The notes beneath the pieces are model-generated. The model searched no databases. It was given only the letters and a program-made list of their open reading frames with translations, and was not told the DNA's origin. A stretch of 64,000 nt of DNA, taken from positions 2,418,001 to 2,482,000 of the forward strand of contig NZ_CP136708.1 in the NCBI RefSeq assembly GCF_032925565.1, given 5' to 3'. The stretch is from Alteromonas sp. CI.11.F.A3. Its GTDB lineage: Bacteria > Pseudomonadota > Gammaproteobacteria > Enterobacterales > Alteromonadaceae. The position numbers and the translations under genes are program-made. This document shows, piece after piece, positions 36,514 to 43,765 of the stretch (positions are counted from its first letter, which is position 1; every line of letters begins with the position of its first letter).

Positions 36514-37641
36514 TTATAAGAACAAACCTTGAAGTTGGTCTTTTTGTTCTGTGCTAAGCCCTTTAACTGATTGTAATGCTACACCAAGCGCCTGTTTAGC
36601 TTCATCTTCCCTATTAAAATGAAGATAAGCATTGATCAGTGCGGTATGTGCATGTAAAGAATGTGGGTAATTTTCTGTATTCCAATTAAGCAGGGCTAGC
36701 GCATCGTCTTGCCTGTTTAAGTACTGTAACCACTGCCCATAACCAGCAGCACGATCTTCGGGAATAATCATCGATGTTTTTAACAATGAGGAACGTGTTG
36801 CAAAGATAGCCTGTAAATCGGCTAAGGTTTGCGGTGTTTCAGGTATTGCCCAACCATCAAATAAATACTTCACACCATAGTACTGACCAAGTAAGGCAGT
36901 GGTGTTATGCGTTTCATTACTAAACGTTTGGCTGGTTACAGCTAGCTGCTGCTTAGGGTAATGCTCAGTGAGTGCTACAAAGTTGGCGAAGGGCTCAGTC
37001 ATTGTAGGCTCTTCTTGTGCTATAGAAATATACAAGCGCCCTTGCAAACTGCCTCGCTTTAACGCGGTTTCAGTTAATGTAAGTAACTGGCTTTTATTCC
37101 AATATAGAGACGGGCTTACTGCTACAACACCATTGAACAAACCTGGTCGTTTCACTAAAGCATTAATAGCAAATTGACCGCCGTGCGAGGTGCCAGCTAA
37201 CCCTTGGTAATCTAAAGTACGATAACGCGCTTTTACTTCGGGTATCACTTCTTGCTCAACAAACGCTAAAAACAGGTCTGCATTTGCTAATTGCTCTGGG
37301 CTTTGTTTATCTGCACTGGTTAAGGTTAGGTCTCTTTCGCGTGTTTCACGAGGGTTCACAATCCCCACAACAATCATCTGTGGTGCCTGATCGAATTTTG
37401 CCAAATAATCTAGCGTACCTGCAGTATGAGGCCCCTGAATATCACCATCTGTAACATACAATACAGGGTAATGTGCATCGCTTTTTAAGTAACCTGCAGG
37501 CAAATACACTACAAGGTTACGTGTTTCACCAAGCTTTTTACTATTGATAACTAGGTCTTCAGTTGTAAATACAGCTTCAACTGACCACGCGTTATATTGG
37601 CTTCCCAATATAAGCAACAATCCGTAAAGTATCCTTTTCAT
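36514..37641 (-). CDS. Secreted esterase-D-like alpha/beta hydrolase
   Basis: The product is 375 aa from the ATG at 37641 (AGGGA upstream). The signal peptide (RILYGLLLILGSQYNAWS) is followed by an esterase-D/enterochelin-esterase-like domain: LYVTDGD (~65), the nucleophile elbow GTSHGG (~150), and Asp/His candidates near SNETHNT (~235). The last ~90 residues look like TPR-type helices. It is directly downstream (minus strand) of the last clear attC and ends in TTATAAC, with GTTAAGC 20 bases further on. It may therefore be the terminal cassette of the array or the first resident gene beyond it. Confidence 0.82.
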   Translation of the reverse strand: MKRILYGLLLILGSQYNAWSVEAVFTTEDLVINSKKLGETRNLVVYLPAGYLKSDAHYPVLYVTDGDIQGPHTAGTLDYLAKFDQAPQMIVVGIVNPRETRERDLTLTSADKQSPEQLANADLFLAFVEQEVIPEVKARYRTLDYQGLAGTSHGGQFAINALVKRPGLFNGVVAVSPSLYWNKSQLLTLTETALKRGSLQGRLYISIAQEEPTMTEPFANFVALTEHYPKQQLAVTSQTFSNETHNTTALLGQYYGVKYLFDGWAIPETPQTLADLQAIFATRSSLLKTSMIIPEDRAAGYGQWLQYLNRQDDALALLNWNTENYPHSLHAHTALINAYLHFNREDEAKQALGVALQSVKGLSTEQKDQLQGLFL

Positions 37642-37676
37642 TACATATTTCCCTATTTTTAAATTGTTATATGAAA

Positions 37677-37753
37677 TTTTAACGGGCAATTAAGATTATC
37701 TTTCAAACAACGAGTGAGTAGGGCGCAGCTGTGCAGATAACATGGTGTTAGGC
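37677..37753 (-). repeat. attC site (distal end of array)
   Basis: Ends TTTTAAC and GTTAGGC. The GTTA end contains the stop codon of the 37748 gene. Internal GGGCGCAGCTGTGC is self-complementary in part. More degenerate than the attCs near 50 kb. Confidence 0.6.
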
Positions 37754-38103
37754 ATCCCCTTTAATCACATACAGAATGTTAATAATTGCGGACTTTAACA
37801 ATAGACCTACACAAGACAATAGGCTCTTGAAGGCCATAATAACCAAGGCCACCCCGACCAGTGAATCTACAGGTAAAAAAGTAGACATGTAAATAGCCTG
37901 CCCAAGCATAATGCCTATAAAAATGCTTTCGTAAGAAGCATGCCGATCAATGAGCACTATAAAACCTGCCAATACTAGCGCGCCAGTGTAGTAATAGGAT
38001 GAGATCCAAGGCTCAATTATCACCGATAAAAAAGGGTGAAAAAAAATAAAATAGCAGCACCAAGCAGGGTTGATACAAACAAACCTAAAAGAAACTGTCT
38101 CAT
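37748..38103 (-). pseudogene. Cassette membrane protein with homopolymer frameshift
   Basis: The natural start is the ATG at 38103, with GGGAAAAG upstream and the attC core GTTAGGC just before it. It opens RQFLLGLFVSTLLGAAILFFF, then stops at a TGA after 23 codons. One frame over, the protein continues hydrophobically (FHPFLSVIIEPWISSYYYTGALVL...) to a stop in the attC core at 37748. The switch lies at a run of eight A on the plus strand (38039-38046); nine would restore one frame of about 118 aa with four membrane helices. It may be a real mutation, a sequencing error or slippage. I do not recognise the family. Confidence 0.7.
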
Positions 38104-38124
38104 TAGCTTTTCCCTTTTCCCAAT

Positions 38125-38218
38125 GCCTAACGAGTTGCCGTTTTAGCGAGATCAAATATTGCCAATTAGAGGTGCGTTGGAGTTTATGGTAAAGCGAAAA
38201 TACCTTCAGGCGTTAGCA
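38125..38218 (-). repeat. attC site
   Basis: GCCTAAC at 38125-38131 and GTTAGCA at 38212-38218 bound a 94-bp imperfect palindrome, between the 38250 cassette gene and the start of the 37748 gene. Confidence 0.75.
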
Positions 38219-38249
38219 GTTCGAAATAAAGGCTTTAGTAATAGCCCAA

Positions 38250-38588
38250 TTAATTTACAAGCCCAACAACAAGATACAGGGAACAAAAGTATAACCCGAT
38301 AGCTAAATAGGCCAATGAAAAAAAGCTATTAATGGCCCATATACCGTACCAAAATTTTCCGAAAATAAAGGTGGCTCTCCTTAACTTAGCGTTCAGTAAA
38401 GCTAAGGAAGATGGGATTAATAAAGTGGCAGAAAGTCCAAATAAAGGAACGACAACAAACATTAATACTAAGCCGACCGAACTTGCGGCAGACCCACTTG
38501 ATACCGGAGTTATGATAAACATTGACCAGTACGAAACTACTAGAGCAGCCAGTGCGCATATTAAGCCTAAAATTTGGATGCTACGCAT
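38250..38588 (-). CDS. Cassette: small membrane protein
   Basis: A 112-aa protein with an AAGGAAT ribosome-binding site. It has four hydrophobic segments (about 5-27, 35-62, 66-72 merging, 80-108), few charged residues and no recognised motif. Position and orientation make it an integron cassette. Function unknown. Confidence 0.65.
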   Translation of the reverse strand: MRSIQILGLICALAALVVSYWSMFIITPVSSGSAASSVGLVLMFVVVPLFGLSATLLIPSSLALLNAKLRRATFIFGKFWYGIWAINSFFSLAYLAIGLYFCSLYLVVGLVN

Positions 38589-38599
38589 ATATTCCTTAA

Positions 38600-38730
38600 A
38601 AATAACAATCTAATGAGGGCGGTAATATGTATGTTAAATAAAGTATCCATGCACCTTTGGATAATTCTAAATCTGATTTGGCTACATCAGTTACCACAAC
38701 AATAGAACTGACTAAGCGCCATTATAACTA
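38600..38730 (-). repeat. Possible degenerate attC
   Basis: AAATAAC precedes the 38588 gene on the minus strand as an R'-like box. The other end is unclear: GTTACCA at 38689 or TTATAAC near 38724. The position between two cassette genes is the main support. Confidence 0.35.
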
Positions 38731-38736
38731 ATTACT

Positions 38737-39252
38737 TCATTGCCAAAATGCGTGTTCAGAGCGGACTGAACATGAATTAACTGGTTGGGTTATATTTGTG
38801 CGATCAACTACCCAACAATCCTCATAAATTGAGCAATAACAGAGCTCTATTTCAATATTATCATCTATAGCTAATATATCCGAAACCGACTCACCTTTGT
38901 ATTTTAGAGGTGTTATAGAGTGACCCGACGGCAAAGTAGTATTGTTTAAATGGGATTGAGATATATTTTTGAATTCTGGAAATTCTGACCATTTTTTTAG
39001 AAATTTCGTACCCGAATAAACTTTTGCGTACTTGATGAGCGCTGGGCCAGTTCCCTTATTGGCAACGCCATAACTAAAAGAATTAGTATTATGGCTTCTA
39101 GAAATTTCAATTTTAGGCCATACCGAAGCTTTAGCATAAGCGCGGTCAGTGTAAGCAGAGTAAATTGAAATGAAAGCGGTAAGCAGTCCAATAAACAGAG
39201 CTGTGAGTGCGATTATCATCTCTGGGTTTCTGTACCATTTTTCTCTTGCCAT
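38737..39252 (-). CDS. Cassette: single-pass membrane protein
   Basis: The product is 171 aa from the ATG at 39252; an upstream frame would run through the attC. The N-terminus MAREKWYRNPEM leads into one membrane helix (IIALTALFIGLLTAFISIYSAY), then a ~130-residue domain with Cys-containing motifs (ELCYCSIYEDCWVVD). The predicted topology puts the C-terminal domain outside the cytoplasm or anchored to the membrane. I do not recognise the family. Confidence 0.7.
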   Translation of the reverse strand: MAREKWYRNPEMIIALTALFIGLLTAFISIYSAYTDRAYAKASVWPKIEISRSHNTNSFSYGVANKGTGPALIKYAKVYSGTKFLKKWSEFPEFKNISQSHLNNTTLPSGHSITPLKYKGESVSDILAIDDNIEIELCYCSIYEDCWVVDRTNITQPVNSCSVRSEHAFWQ

Positions 39253-39257
39253 AAATT

Positions 39258-39345
39258 TAGCCCTTAAGACACTTATTACGAAGCCAGTTGGCAACAATGT
39301 TTACGATTTAGGCCGTGTCAGCCGTTGCTCAATTTATTGTTATAC
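39258..39345 (-). repeat. attC site
   Basis: The GTTATAC end at 39339-39345 carries the stop codon of the 39340 gene. The other end is CCTTAAG-like near 39261. Internal GGCAAC / GTTGC arms pair. Confidence 0.6.
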
Positions 39346-39666
39346 GTCAAAGACTCTACGATGTAAGTAATCAATTTCAACTTCCATTTCATACAAGGTT
39401 TTTGTTGATTCTAAATTAAGGCTTTCTCGCATTAATTGACGTTGCTGTTCATATGCAGCGCTCATTTCGATTTTAGCGGCTTGGCGATAGGTTTCTTCAT
39501 CTGGCCATTGAGCGTAAGCGATAAAAGTATCGTTCTTATGCCTATGTAAACGAGAACCTAGGCTTCCTTTGAATAGGAAAATACCTTGCGTGGTTTTGGG
39601 CCATGCGGAAAGAAATTGCTCTTCATATCCAGTCTTTACTACGAACTCAAACATTACGACGAACAT
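39340..39666 (-). CDS. Cassette: antibiotic biosynthesis monooxygenase (ABM)-like protein
   Basis: A 108-aa ferredoxin-like alpha/beta protein. VVMFEFVVKTGYEEQFLSAW at the start, then G..GSRLHRHKN, FIAYAQWPDEETYRQA and a helical C-terminus match the ABM/YgiN-like dimeric barrel. Family members are cofactor-free monooxygenases or binding proteins. An AAGGAAG site precedes the ATG, and the stop lies in the attC core. Confidence 0.82.
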   Translation of the reverse strand: MFVVMFEFVVKTGYEEQFLSAWPKTTQGIFLFKGSLGSRLHRHKNDTFIAYAQWPDEETYRQAAKIEMSAAYEQQRQLMRESLNLESTKTLYEMEVEIDYLHRRVFDV

Positions 39667-39682
39667 TACAATTCTTCCTTGA

Positions 39683-39768
39683 TGTAAACGCCGTAATAGA
39701 CGGCGAGAAATAATTTACTGATATTTAAAGTAAGCAAACTAACGAGTACTTTCAAGCGCGTGTTACTC
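39683..39768 (-). repeat. attC site
   Basis: TGTAAAC at 39683-39689 and GTTACTC at 39762-39768. Contains GCCG...CGGC arms. The GTTA end holds the stop of the 39763 gene. Confidence 0.65.
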
Positions 39769-40143
39769 GCGTATTTCTACTTTCCACGGCGGATTTAAGC
39801 GGTTTGCTCCCGCCCAGTAGAGTTTGATCTTATTACCAGAAGGGTCTTTTAGAATAGCCTCTTTCCAAAGGTAACTTTGCTCAATAGGGGGTTGTAAAAA
39901 CTGAATACCTTTTTGAGATAAATTTTTGTGAAGCTCAACAAGGTGTTCGTGTTCAAAATAAATTACCGACTTATTTTCAAACACTTCAGTTTCAAGAGAT
40001 AAAGAAAATGTAGCGTTTCCATCTGGGCAAGAAAATCTAGCATAGTGAGGAGTGTCGACAATTTGGGTGAAGCCAAGATTTAAGTAAAAACCAACAGCAT
40101 CATCCATATTGCTTACTGGTAAAGTAACCTGATTGAGTTCCAT
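39763..40143 (-). CDS. Cassette: VOC/glyoxalase-superfamily protein
   Basis: A 126-aa protein. VTLPVSNMDDAVGFY.NLGF at the N-terminus, YFEHEHLVELHKNLSQKG in the middle and LKDPSGNKIKLYWAG at the C-terminus are typical of the vicinal-oxygen-chelate fold. Related cassette proteins include fosfomycin- or bleomycin-resistance proteins and glyoxalase-like dioxygenases, but the specific role is not readable. The stop codon is within the attC core. Confidence 0.85.
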   Translation of the reverse strand: MELNQVTLPVSNMDDAVGFYLNLGFTQIVDTPHYARFSCPDGNATFSLSLETEVFENKSVIYFEHEHLVELHKNLSQKGIQFLQPPIEQSYLWKEAILKDPSGNKIKLYWAGANRLNPPWKVEIRE

Positions 40144-40157
40144 TTATTGACCTACTT

Positions 40158-40235
40158 TAAAAACTGATTATGTGGCAAGTTTGCAGCTAGAAAGCTTAAA
40201 CACCCGCTTATTATTAGTTTATTAATTTGTTATAC
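40158..40235 (-). repeat. attC site
   Basis: TAAAAAC near 40158-40164 and GTTATAC at 40229-40235; the latter carries the stop of the 40230 gene. AT-rich and degenerate centre. Confidence 0.5.
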
Positions 40236-40649
40236 GCTTTTTAGCCAACCATTTTGAGATGCTATTAAGACTACGGCATCACTAATTAATAGGTCTTTGT
40301 ATTTGTTTTTGTTACCCACTGCCGGTCCAATAATTTCGAATTGCTTGTTTAATTTGCGGGTAAGTTCTTCGCTATGTAATTTTAAACTTTGATTGTCAGC
40401 AATGTTAATTACCAGTCGCCCTTGTTCGTCGAGCGCTAATAGAAAATCTGAAGAAGTCGCCCGTTTATTTTGAAAAGACGCTTTTTGCCATTCTAATGCG
40501 GTGGAAAAATGGAGTTCACCGTCATGTAGCCAGCTCTCTTCTGTTTCGCCACTTTCCCTGAACTGCTGACTTGCTATATTCGCTAAATCTTCAGGGGAAG
40601 GGGAACATGCATACAGGCTTAGTAACAATATTAAAAGTACTGGTTTCAT
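40230..40649 (-). CDS. Cassette: predicted lipoprotein
   Basis: A 139-aa protein with an AAGGATG site before the ATG. The lipoprotein signal VLLILLLSLYAC ends at Cys15. The mature part is polar and mixed alpha/beta with no recognised motif. The stop TAA is inside the attC core GTTATAC (read on plus). Confidence 0.75.
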   Translation of the reverse strand: MKPVLLILLLSLYACSPSPEDLANIASQQFRESGETEESWLHDGELHFSTALEWQKASFQNKRATSSDFLLALDEQGRLVINIADNQSLKLHSEELTRKLNKQFEIIGPAVGNKNKYKDLLISDAVVLIASQNGWLKSV

Positions 40650-40667
40650 AAATCATCCTTGTTAAAC

Positions 40668-40747
40668 GTCAACATAAGCTTAAGCATTATTGAGCACAGC
40701 GACAATAGCGTATTGTTAATTGTCCAAGCGAATTTACGAGCTTAAAT
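40668..40747 (-). repeat. Degenerate attC
   Basis: CGTCAAC at 40668-40674 and CTTAAAT near 40741. In the second box the usual first G is C. The pseudogene stop codon lies in it. Called mainly from position and spacing. Confidence 0.45.
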
Positions 40748-41103
40748 GGCCTTTTTGGTGTCAACGGCTACGTTCTGGTGATGAGCATCGCAGTAAGGCA
40801 AGAATTTTTCATTCAAAAATTTAATCACTTCCGGGTGGAAATTATTTTGAGGTTGAAAATGATTTCCGTTAGGAACAGCGATATGTTTAAAAGGATGGGG
40901 GAAGCCCATTGTTTTTAATCTCTCTATTACTTCTTCTGACATTTCTTGTGAAGGCCATATGTGATCTTTTTCACCGGAAACTAATAATATAGGTCGATTC
41001 AGGTACTAGAATCGAATGTCATTGGAATAATGAATACAAATCCAACTAACAAAGTTAATATGATGAGAACTATAAAACTAAAATATTTAACTATTTTCAA
41101 CAC
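40742..41103 (-). pseudogene. Cassette: acyl-CoA thioesterase/BAAT-like hydrolase with internal deletion
   Basis: A GTG behind AGGAAGC (41103) opens KIVKYFSFIVLIILTLLVGF, an N-terminal membrane anchor, and stops at a TGA (40999-41001). One base out of frame, NRPILLVSGEKDHIWPSQEM... continues to 40742. That second part is the C-terminal end of a BAAT-type acyl-CoA hydrolase, with the catalytic Asp region GEKDHIWPS and the His in NGNHF. The central ~250 residues, including the nucleophile, are missing. The gene is dead. The family call rests on the C-terminal fragment. Confidence 0.75.
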
Positions 41104-41121
41104 CGTTTGCTTCCTTTCATT

Positions 41122-41252
41122 TTTTAACAGATGTTACTTTTTGAAGATGGTTACATTAGTATTTAAGATCAGCTAATCGTAGACGGCTAAGAGGCGAAGC
41201 AGCAAAAAGGCAGTCACAGACCTTAAGAGGAGAAAACCGCCGCAGGTTATAT
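41122..41252 (-). repeat. attC site, long and degenerate
   Basis: TTTTAAC at 41122-41128 and GTTATAT at 41246-41252 flank about 131 bp with inner arms AGACGGC/ACCGCCG-like pairing. It follows the 41262 gene on the minus strand. Confidence 0.5.
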
Positions 41253-41261
41253 GCTTTAGTA

Positions 41262-41615
41262 CTATTCATAACCGTCTTCAAAAAGATTCAACTTTTCGTT
41301 TATATAATCCATTATTTCATCGAATTTCATCTCATCAATTTTTCCAGCGACAACGTAGCAATTCAAAAAAGAAGACACATAATGGTACTTGTATTGGAGT
41401 TTTGAATTTTCATCATGAGAACAGTCTTCTTTAAATTGCTCATCATTTGCTTCTATCATTTCTTTTAACAACTGCCCATCATTCATGTTTTGAGCCTGAG
41501 AATAAAAAATAGGAGCGAGCATATACATATTCTCTCTAGGAACTTCATCGCTGCTATCTACAGATTCCAGGGCTTTAGATAAAGCGCTTTCTACTTTTTC
41601 AAGCCATTCTTTCAT
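41262..41615 (-). CDS. Cassette: acidic helical protein, unknown
   Basis: The product is 117 aa from the ATG at 41615, which has GGAAG eight bases upstream. It is acidic and helical throughout (EWLEKVESALSKALESVDS..., FDEIMDYINEKLNLFEDG). No signal peptide or known domain; probably a soluble cytoplasmic protein. Confidence 0.65.
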   Translation of the reverse strand: MKEWLEKVESALSKALESVDSSDEVPRENMYMLAPIFYSQAQNMNDGQLLKEMIEANDEQFKEDCSHDENSKLQYKYHYVSSFLNCYVVAGKIDEMKFDEIMDYINEKLNLFEDGYE

Positions 41616-41670
41616 AGTACGCACTTCCAGTTGAGAGAAACATAGCTTCTAAATAAGTAATATTTTAAAT

Positions 41671-41907
41671 CTACTTTTGTTGTGAATCACTTTGGTTTAA
41701 GTCGTTACATAATTGGCAGTCGATATTTTTCTTAAAATTATAAGCTCTTCGAGTGGCAAATATAGCTACTGAAATAAAAGACCACGTTATACCAAAAACG
41801 ACAGAGTAAGAAAGCGTATGCCCTTTAATGTATTGAATACCTGAAAGTAACGCGAATACCAGGGGAAAAGCGATACTGTATTGAAATATCCATTTTTTAA
41901 TTGGCAT
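41671..41907 (-). CDS. Cassette: two-helix membrane protein
   Basis: A 78-aa protein with membrane helices at about 8-28 and 35-52, then a cytoplasmic tail with CQLC. It lies 55 bases upstream of the 41615 start with no attC between, so the two may share a cassette. Not recognised. Confidence 0.6.
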   Translation of the reverse strand: MPIKKWIFQYSIAFPLVFALLSGIQYIKGHTLSYSVVFGITWSFISVAIFATRRAYNFKKNIDCQLCNDLNQSDSQQK

Positions 41908-41913
41908 GTTGAT

Positions 41914-41934
41914 CCCTAATCAGTTTTGTAGGGC
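41914..41934 (-). repeat. Collapsed attC, 21 bp
   Basis: CCCTAAT and GTAGGGC, close to the two outer attC boxes, are only 7 bases apart. It sits exactly between two cassette genes where a full attC is expected. Confidence 0.4.
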
Positions 41935-41941
41935 AGCGCGT

Positions 41942-42100
41942 TTATTTTTCACCTTTTTTGTAACCTATAAAACCTATTACTAAAGCGACACATAAAATAG
42001 CTATATCTAAATAAAAGGGTGGATTTTGAGCAATTAACAGTGTGCCAACTGCAGTTAACATGAGACTTATCGGTGTATAGTTATTTTTTGATTTTTACAT
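41942..42100 (-). pseudogene. Cassette: single-helix peptide gene with stop at codon 2
   Basis: On the minus strand an ATG at 42100 stands eight bases after AAGGATA, but its second codon is TAA. The same frame stays open to a stop at 41942. From an internal ATG at 42061 it would encode 39 aa: a short N-terminus, one membrane helix (DIAILCVALVIGFIGY) and a KKGEK tail. Either the peptide starts at 42061 without a ribosome-binding site, or a nonsense mutation has silenced a 52-aa protein. Confidence 0.5.
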
Positions 42101-42154
42101 AATATTTATCCTTATATATTTTACGTCGATTGTAAATGCGAAAATTTTAAAGCC

Positions 42155-42231
42155 TGCTAACACCCCCATAGCGGGGCAAATTCGTGGGCGATAATAACGA
42201 GCGAAGCGAGTGGTTAATGCGCTTGTTACTT
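42155..42231 (-). repeat. attC site
   Basis: TGCTAAC at 42155-42161 and GTTACTT at 42225-42231. GCGAAGCGAGTGG in the right arm matches the common internal motif of the 45-51 kb sites. Confidence 0.75.
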
Positions 42232-42232
42232 T

Positions 42233-42484
42233 TTAATTCTCACTACTGGCTTTATTTGCATATTTACCAATTGCTTTGCCCGTTGTAGCCCAAACCATTA
42301 CTCCTCCCCATGCTATTAGAGAAAAGCCCGCGGGAATACAAGCAAGCAATATATATTTGAATTGTTTTCTATTAAAAGCCAAGGCAAGCAATGCTGGAAG
42401 GAACCAGAGGATTAATACCCCAACAAGTAAAAAGCCTATAAATGCGTAGTTGTCACTTGCCAAAATACTATCGATGTATTCCAT
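42233..42484 (-). CDS. Cassette: superinfection-immunity-like membrane protein
   Basis: An 83-aa protein behind AAGGGCG. It has two membrane helices (about 15-38 and 45-68). LILWFLPALLALAFNRKQFKYILLACIPAGFSLIAWGGVMVWA resembles the superinfection immunity family, named after T4 Imm, which blocks DNA entry of related phages; bacterial members are widespread and mostly untested. The match is by pattern (two helices, LP.L.A, GW/AWG...VWA). An anti-phage role is inference. Confidence 0.65.
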   Translation of the reverse strand: MEYIDSILASDNYAFIGFLLVGVLILWFLPALLALAFNRKQFKYILLACIPAGFSLIAWGGVMVWATTGKAIGKYANKASSEN

Positions 42485-42505
42485 TTTATTCGCCCTTAAT
42501 ATTAA

Positions 42506-42724
42506 CTACTGATTTGATGAAACTGACAATGAAATTTGATTGTCAAAGGTAGTAGTCTTGAATCTAAGAAATTTATTACAGAACCAATCAAAATATTTTC
42601 GACACAAAGGAGCAATTGAAACATAACCCCACCAAAAAATGGCAAATATATGTGGGCAAAAATCAGGAGCTAAGAGATACAGCCTATGTATTAGCGACAC
42701 AGCCCACGAGGTGAGCAAGTTCAT
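42506..42724 (-). CDS. Possible cassette ORF, doubtful
   Basis: A 72-aa frame between the attC at 42741 and the superinfection-immunity-like gene. It is rich in aromatic and Cys residues. No good ribosome-binding site precedes its ATG and no attC separates it from the next gene. It may be spurious leader sequence of that cassette. Confidence 0.3.
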   Translation of the reverse strand: MNLLTSWAVSLIHRLYLLAPDFCPHIFAIFWWGYVSIAPLCRKYFDWFCNKFLRFKTTTFDNQISLSVSSNQ

Positions 42725-42740
42725 TTTTTGGAGGGTGTAT

Positions 42741-42829
42741 TCCTTAACTCATGGGTGCCTACAAGCGCGTCGCCCTGAGTGTATGCGTCCTAGCGAACGA
42801 AGTAAGTGAGATTATTGAGTTGTTAGGTG
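42741..42829 (-). repeat. attC site
   Basis: CCTTAAC and GTTAGGT ends. It shares GCGTCCTAGCGAACGAAGTAAGTG with the 49-51 kb sites. It holds the stop of the 42823 gene. Confidence 0.8.
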
Positions 42830-43329
42830 TGCTCATGAATAAACCTAAGTACCGTTTCCGAACTATCCTCTAAATCTATAGTTGAATGTAGTATTGCGCC
42901 AGAAGATTCTATGAGCTTTGTAGAGCTGATATTGCTTTTGTAGCAGTGAATATGCACCGCTAAAATACCCATTTTATTCGCTTGCTCAATGGTTTGAGAT
43001 AGCAAACGTTTTCCAACGCCTTTGCCGCGATAACTCGGCCTTACACCTAACCCGATATGTCCGCCAGCATGTTGTAATGAGTCGTTTAATGTGTGCCGTA
43101 AATGGGAGCAGCCAATAATTTCTTGGTTTTCTATGAGCCAGAAAGTGGTATTGGGCACCATGTGACAGGGTAAGTTGATACCCTCTGAATAATCGCTTAG
43201 CAACTGAACAAAAGCAGGAAAGTTCGAGCAATCTAAATCCATTGGGTAGGGATAACGTTCTTCGCTACCCAATTCTTTGATGTAGTTTAAATAGCTATCT
43301 TCAAGTTCAACTAAAGGATTGATAAGCAT
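42823..43329 (-). CDS. Cassette: GNAT-family N-acetyltransferase
   Basis: The product is 168 aa from the ATG at 43329 (AGGA upstream, just inside the cassette boundary). The GNAT fold is clear in the C-terminal half: GGHIGLGVRPSYRGKGVGKRLLSQTIEQA contains the acetyl-CoA pyrophosphate loop (R-x-x-G-x-G). Then HCYKSNISSTKLIESSGA. GNAT proteins are common cassette cargo, acting on antibiotics, metabolites or toxins. No substrate is evident. Its stop lies in the attC core. Confidence 0.88.
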   Translation of the reverse strand: MLINPLVELEDSYLNYIKELGSEERYPYPMDLDCSNFPAFVQLLSDYSEGINLPCHMVPNTTFWLIENQEIIGCSHLRHTLNDSLQHAGGHIGLGVRPSYRGKGVGKRLLSQTIEQANKMGILAVHIHCYKSNISSTKLIESSGAILHSTIDLEDSSETVLRFIHEHT

Positions 43330-43343
43330 TAAATATCCTAGAA

Positions 43344-43431
43344 GCACCTAACTTTTAAATGAGGGGCGCTTTCATTGTAAAAACAACAACTGCACGTAAT
43401 CCGCGTCCGACTTGATTTGCTTTGTTAGGTG
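43344..43431 (-). repeat. attC site
   Basis: CACCTAAC at 43345-43352 and GTTAGGTG at 43424-43431. The left arm (AACTTTTAAATGAGGGGCGC) is almost the same as in the three attCs at 49.7-51.0 kb, but the centre differs. Confidence 0.8.
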
Positions 43432-43432
43432 C

Positions 43433-43765
43433 TCACGGACCATGAATATACAAACTCGCCATTAAAAAAGCACCCCACGAAAAAAAGCAAATAATGAGAC
43501 CAACTGATATATAAGATTTCATGCTTCCTAACGTTGCAACAACAATTGACCTGACAACGGAAAAAAACCAGCCCAAAACTAGGAATGGTAAAATCCATAA
43601 TGAAAGAATTCCAAGTCCGAAATACCATGAACCATACGTACCAATGATAACTGCAGTAAATGGAACAAACCAAATAATCCAGTACACCACACAATAGAAT
43701 GCTGCACCCATATAAATATACGGTAGAAACTTTAAACTAGTGACACCTAACAATTTATTATGCAC
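43433..43765 (-). CDS. Cassette: multi-helix membrane protein
   Basis: Up to 110 aa from a GTG at 43765 that lies inside the collapsed attC; the ATG at codon 19 is a plausible real start. Three or four very hydrophobic Trp/Tyr-rich helices fill most of the length. No motif. Not recognised. Confidence 0.55.
   Translation of the reverse strand: MHNKLLGVTSLKFLPYIYMGAAFYCVVYWIIWFVPFTAVIIGTYGSWYFGLGILSLWILPFLVLGWFFSVVRSIVVATLGSMKSYISVGLIICFFSWGAFLMASLYIHGP
43745..43763 (-). repeat. Collapsed attC, 19 bp
   Basis: ACCTAAC and ATTATGC, the two outer boxes, are separated by only five bases, between the M23-like and membrane-protein cassettes. The inner arms are missing. Confidence 0.45.

Noticed and set aside
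43425..43694. Second frame over the 43433-43765 cassette
   Set aside because: Cys/Trp-rich shadow in another frame of the same strand; the other frame has normal membrane-helix composition.
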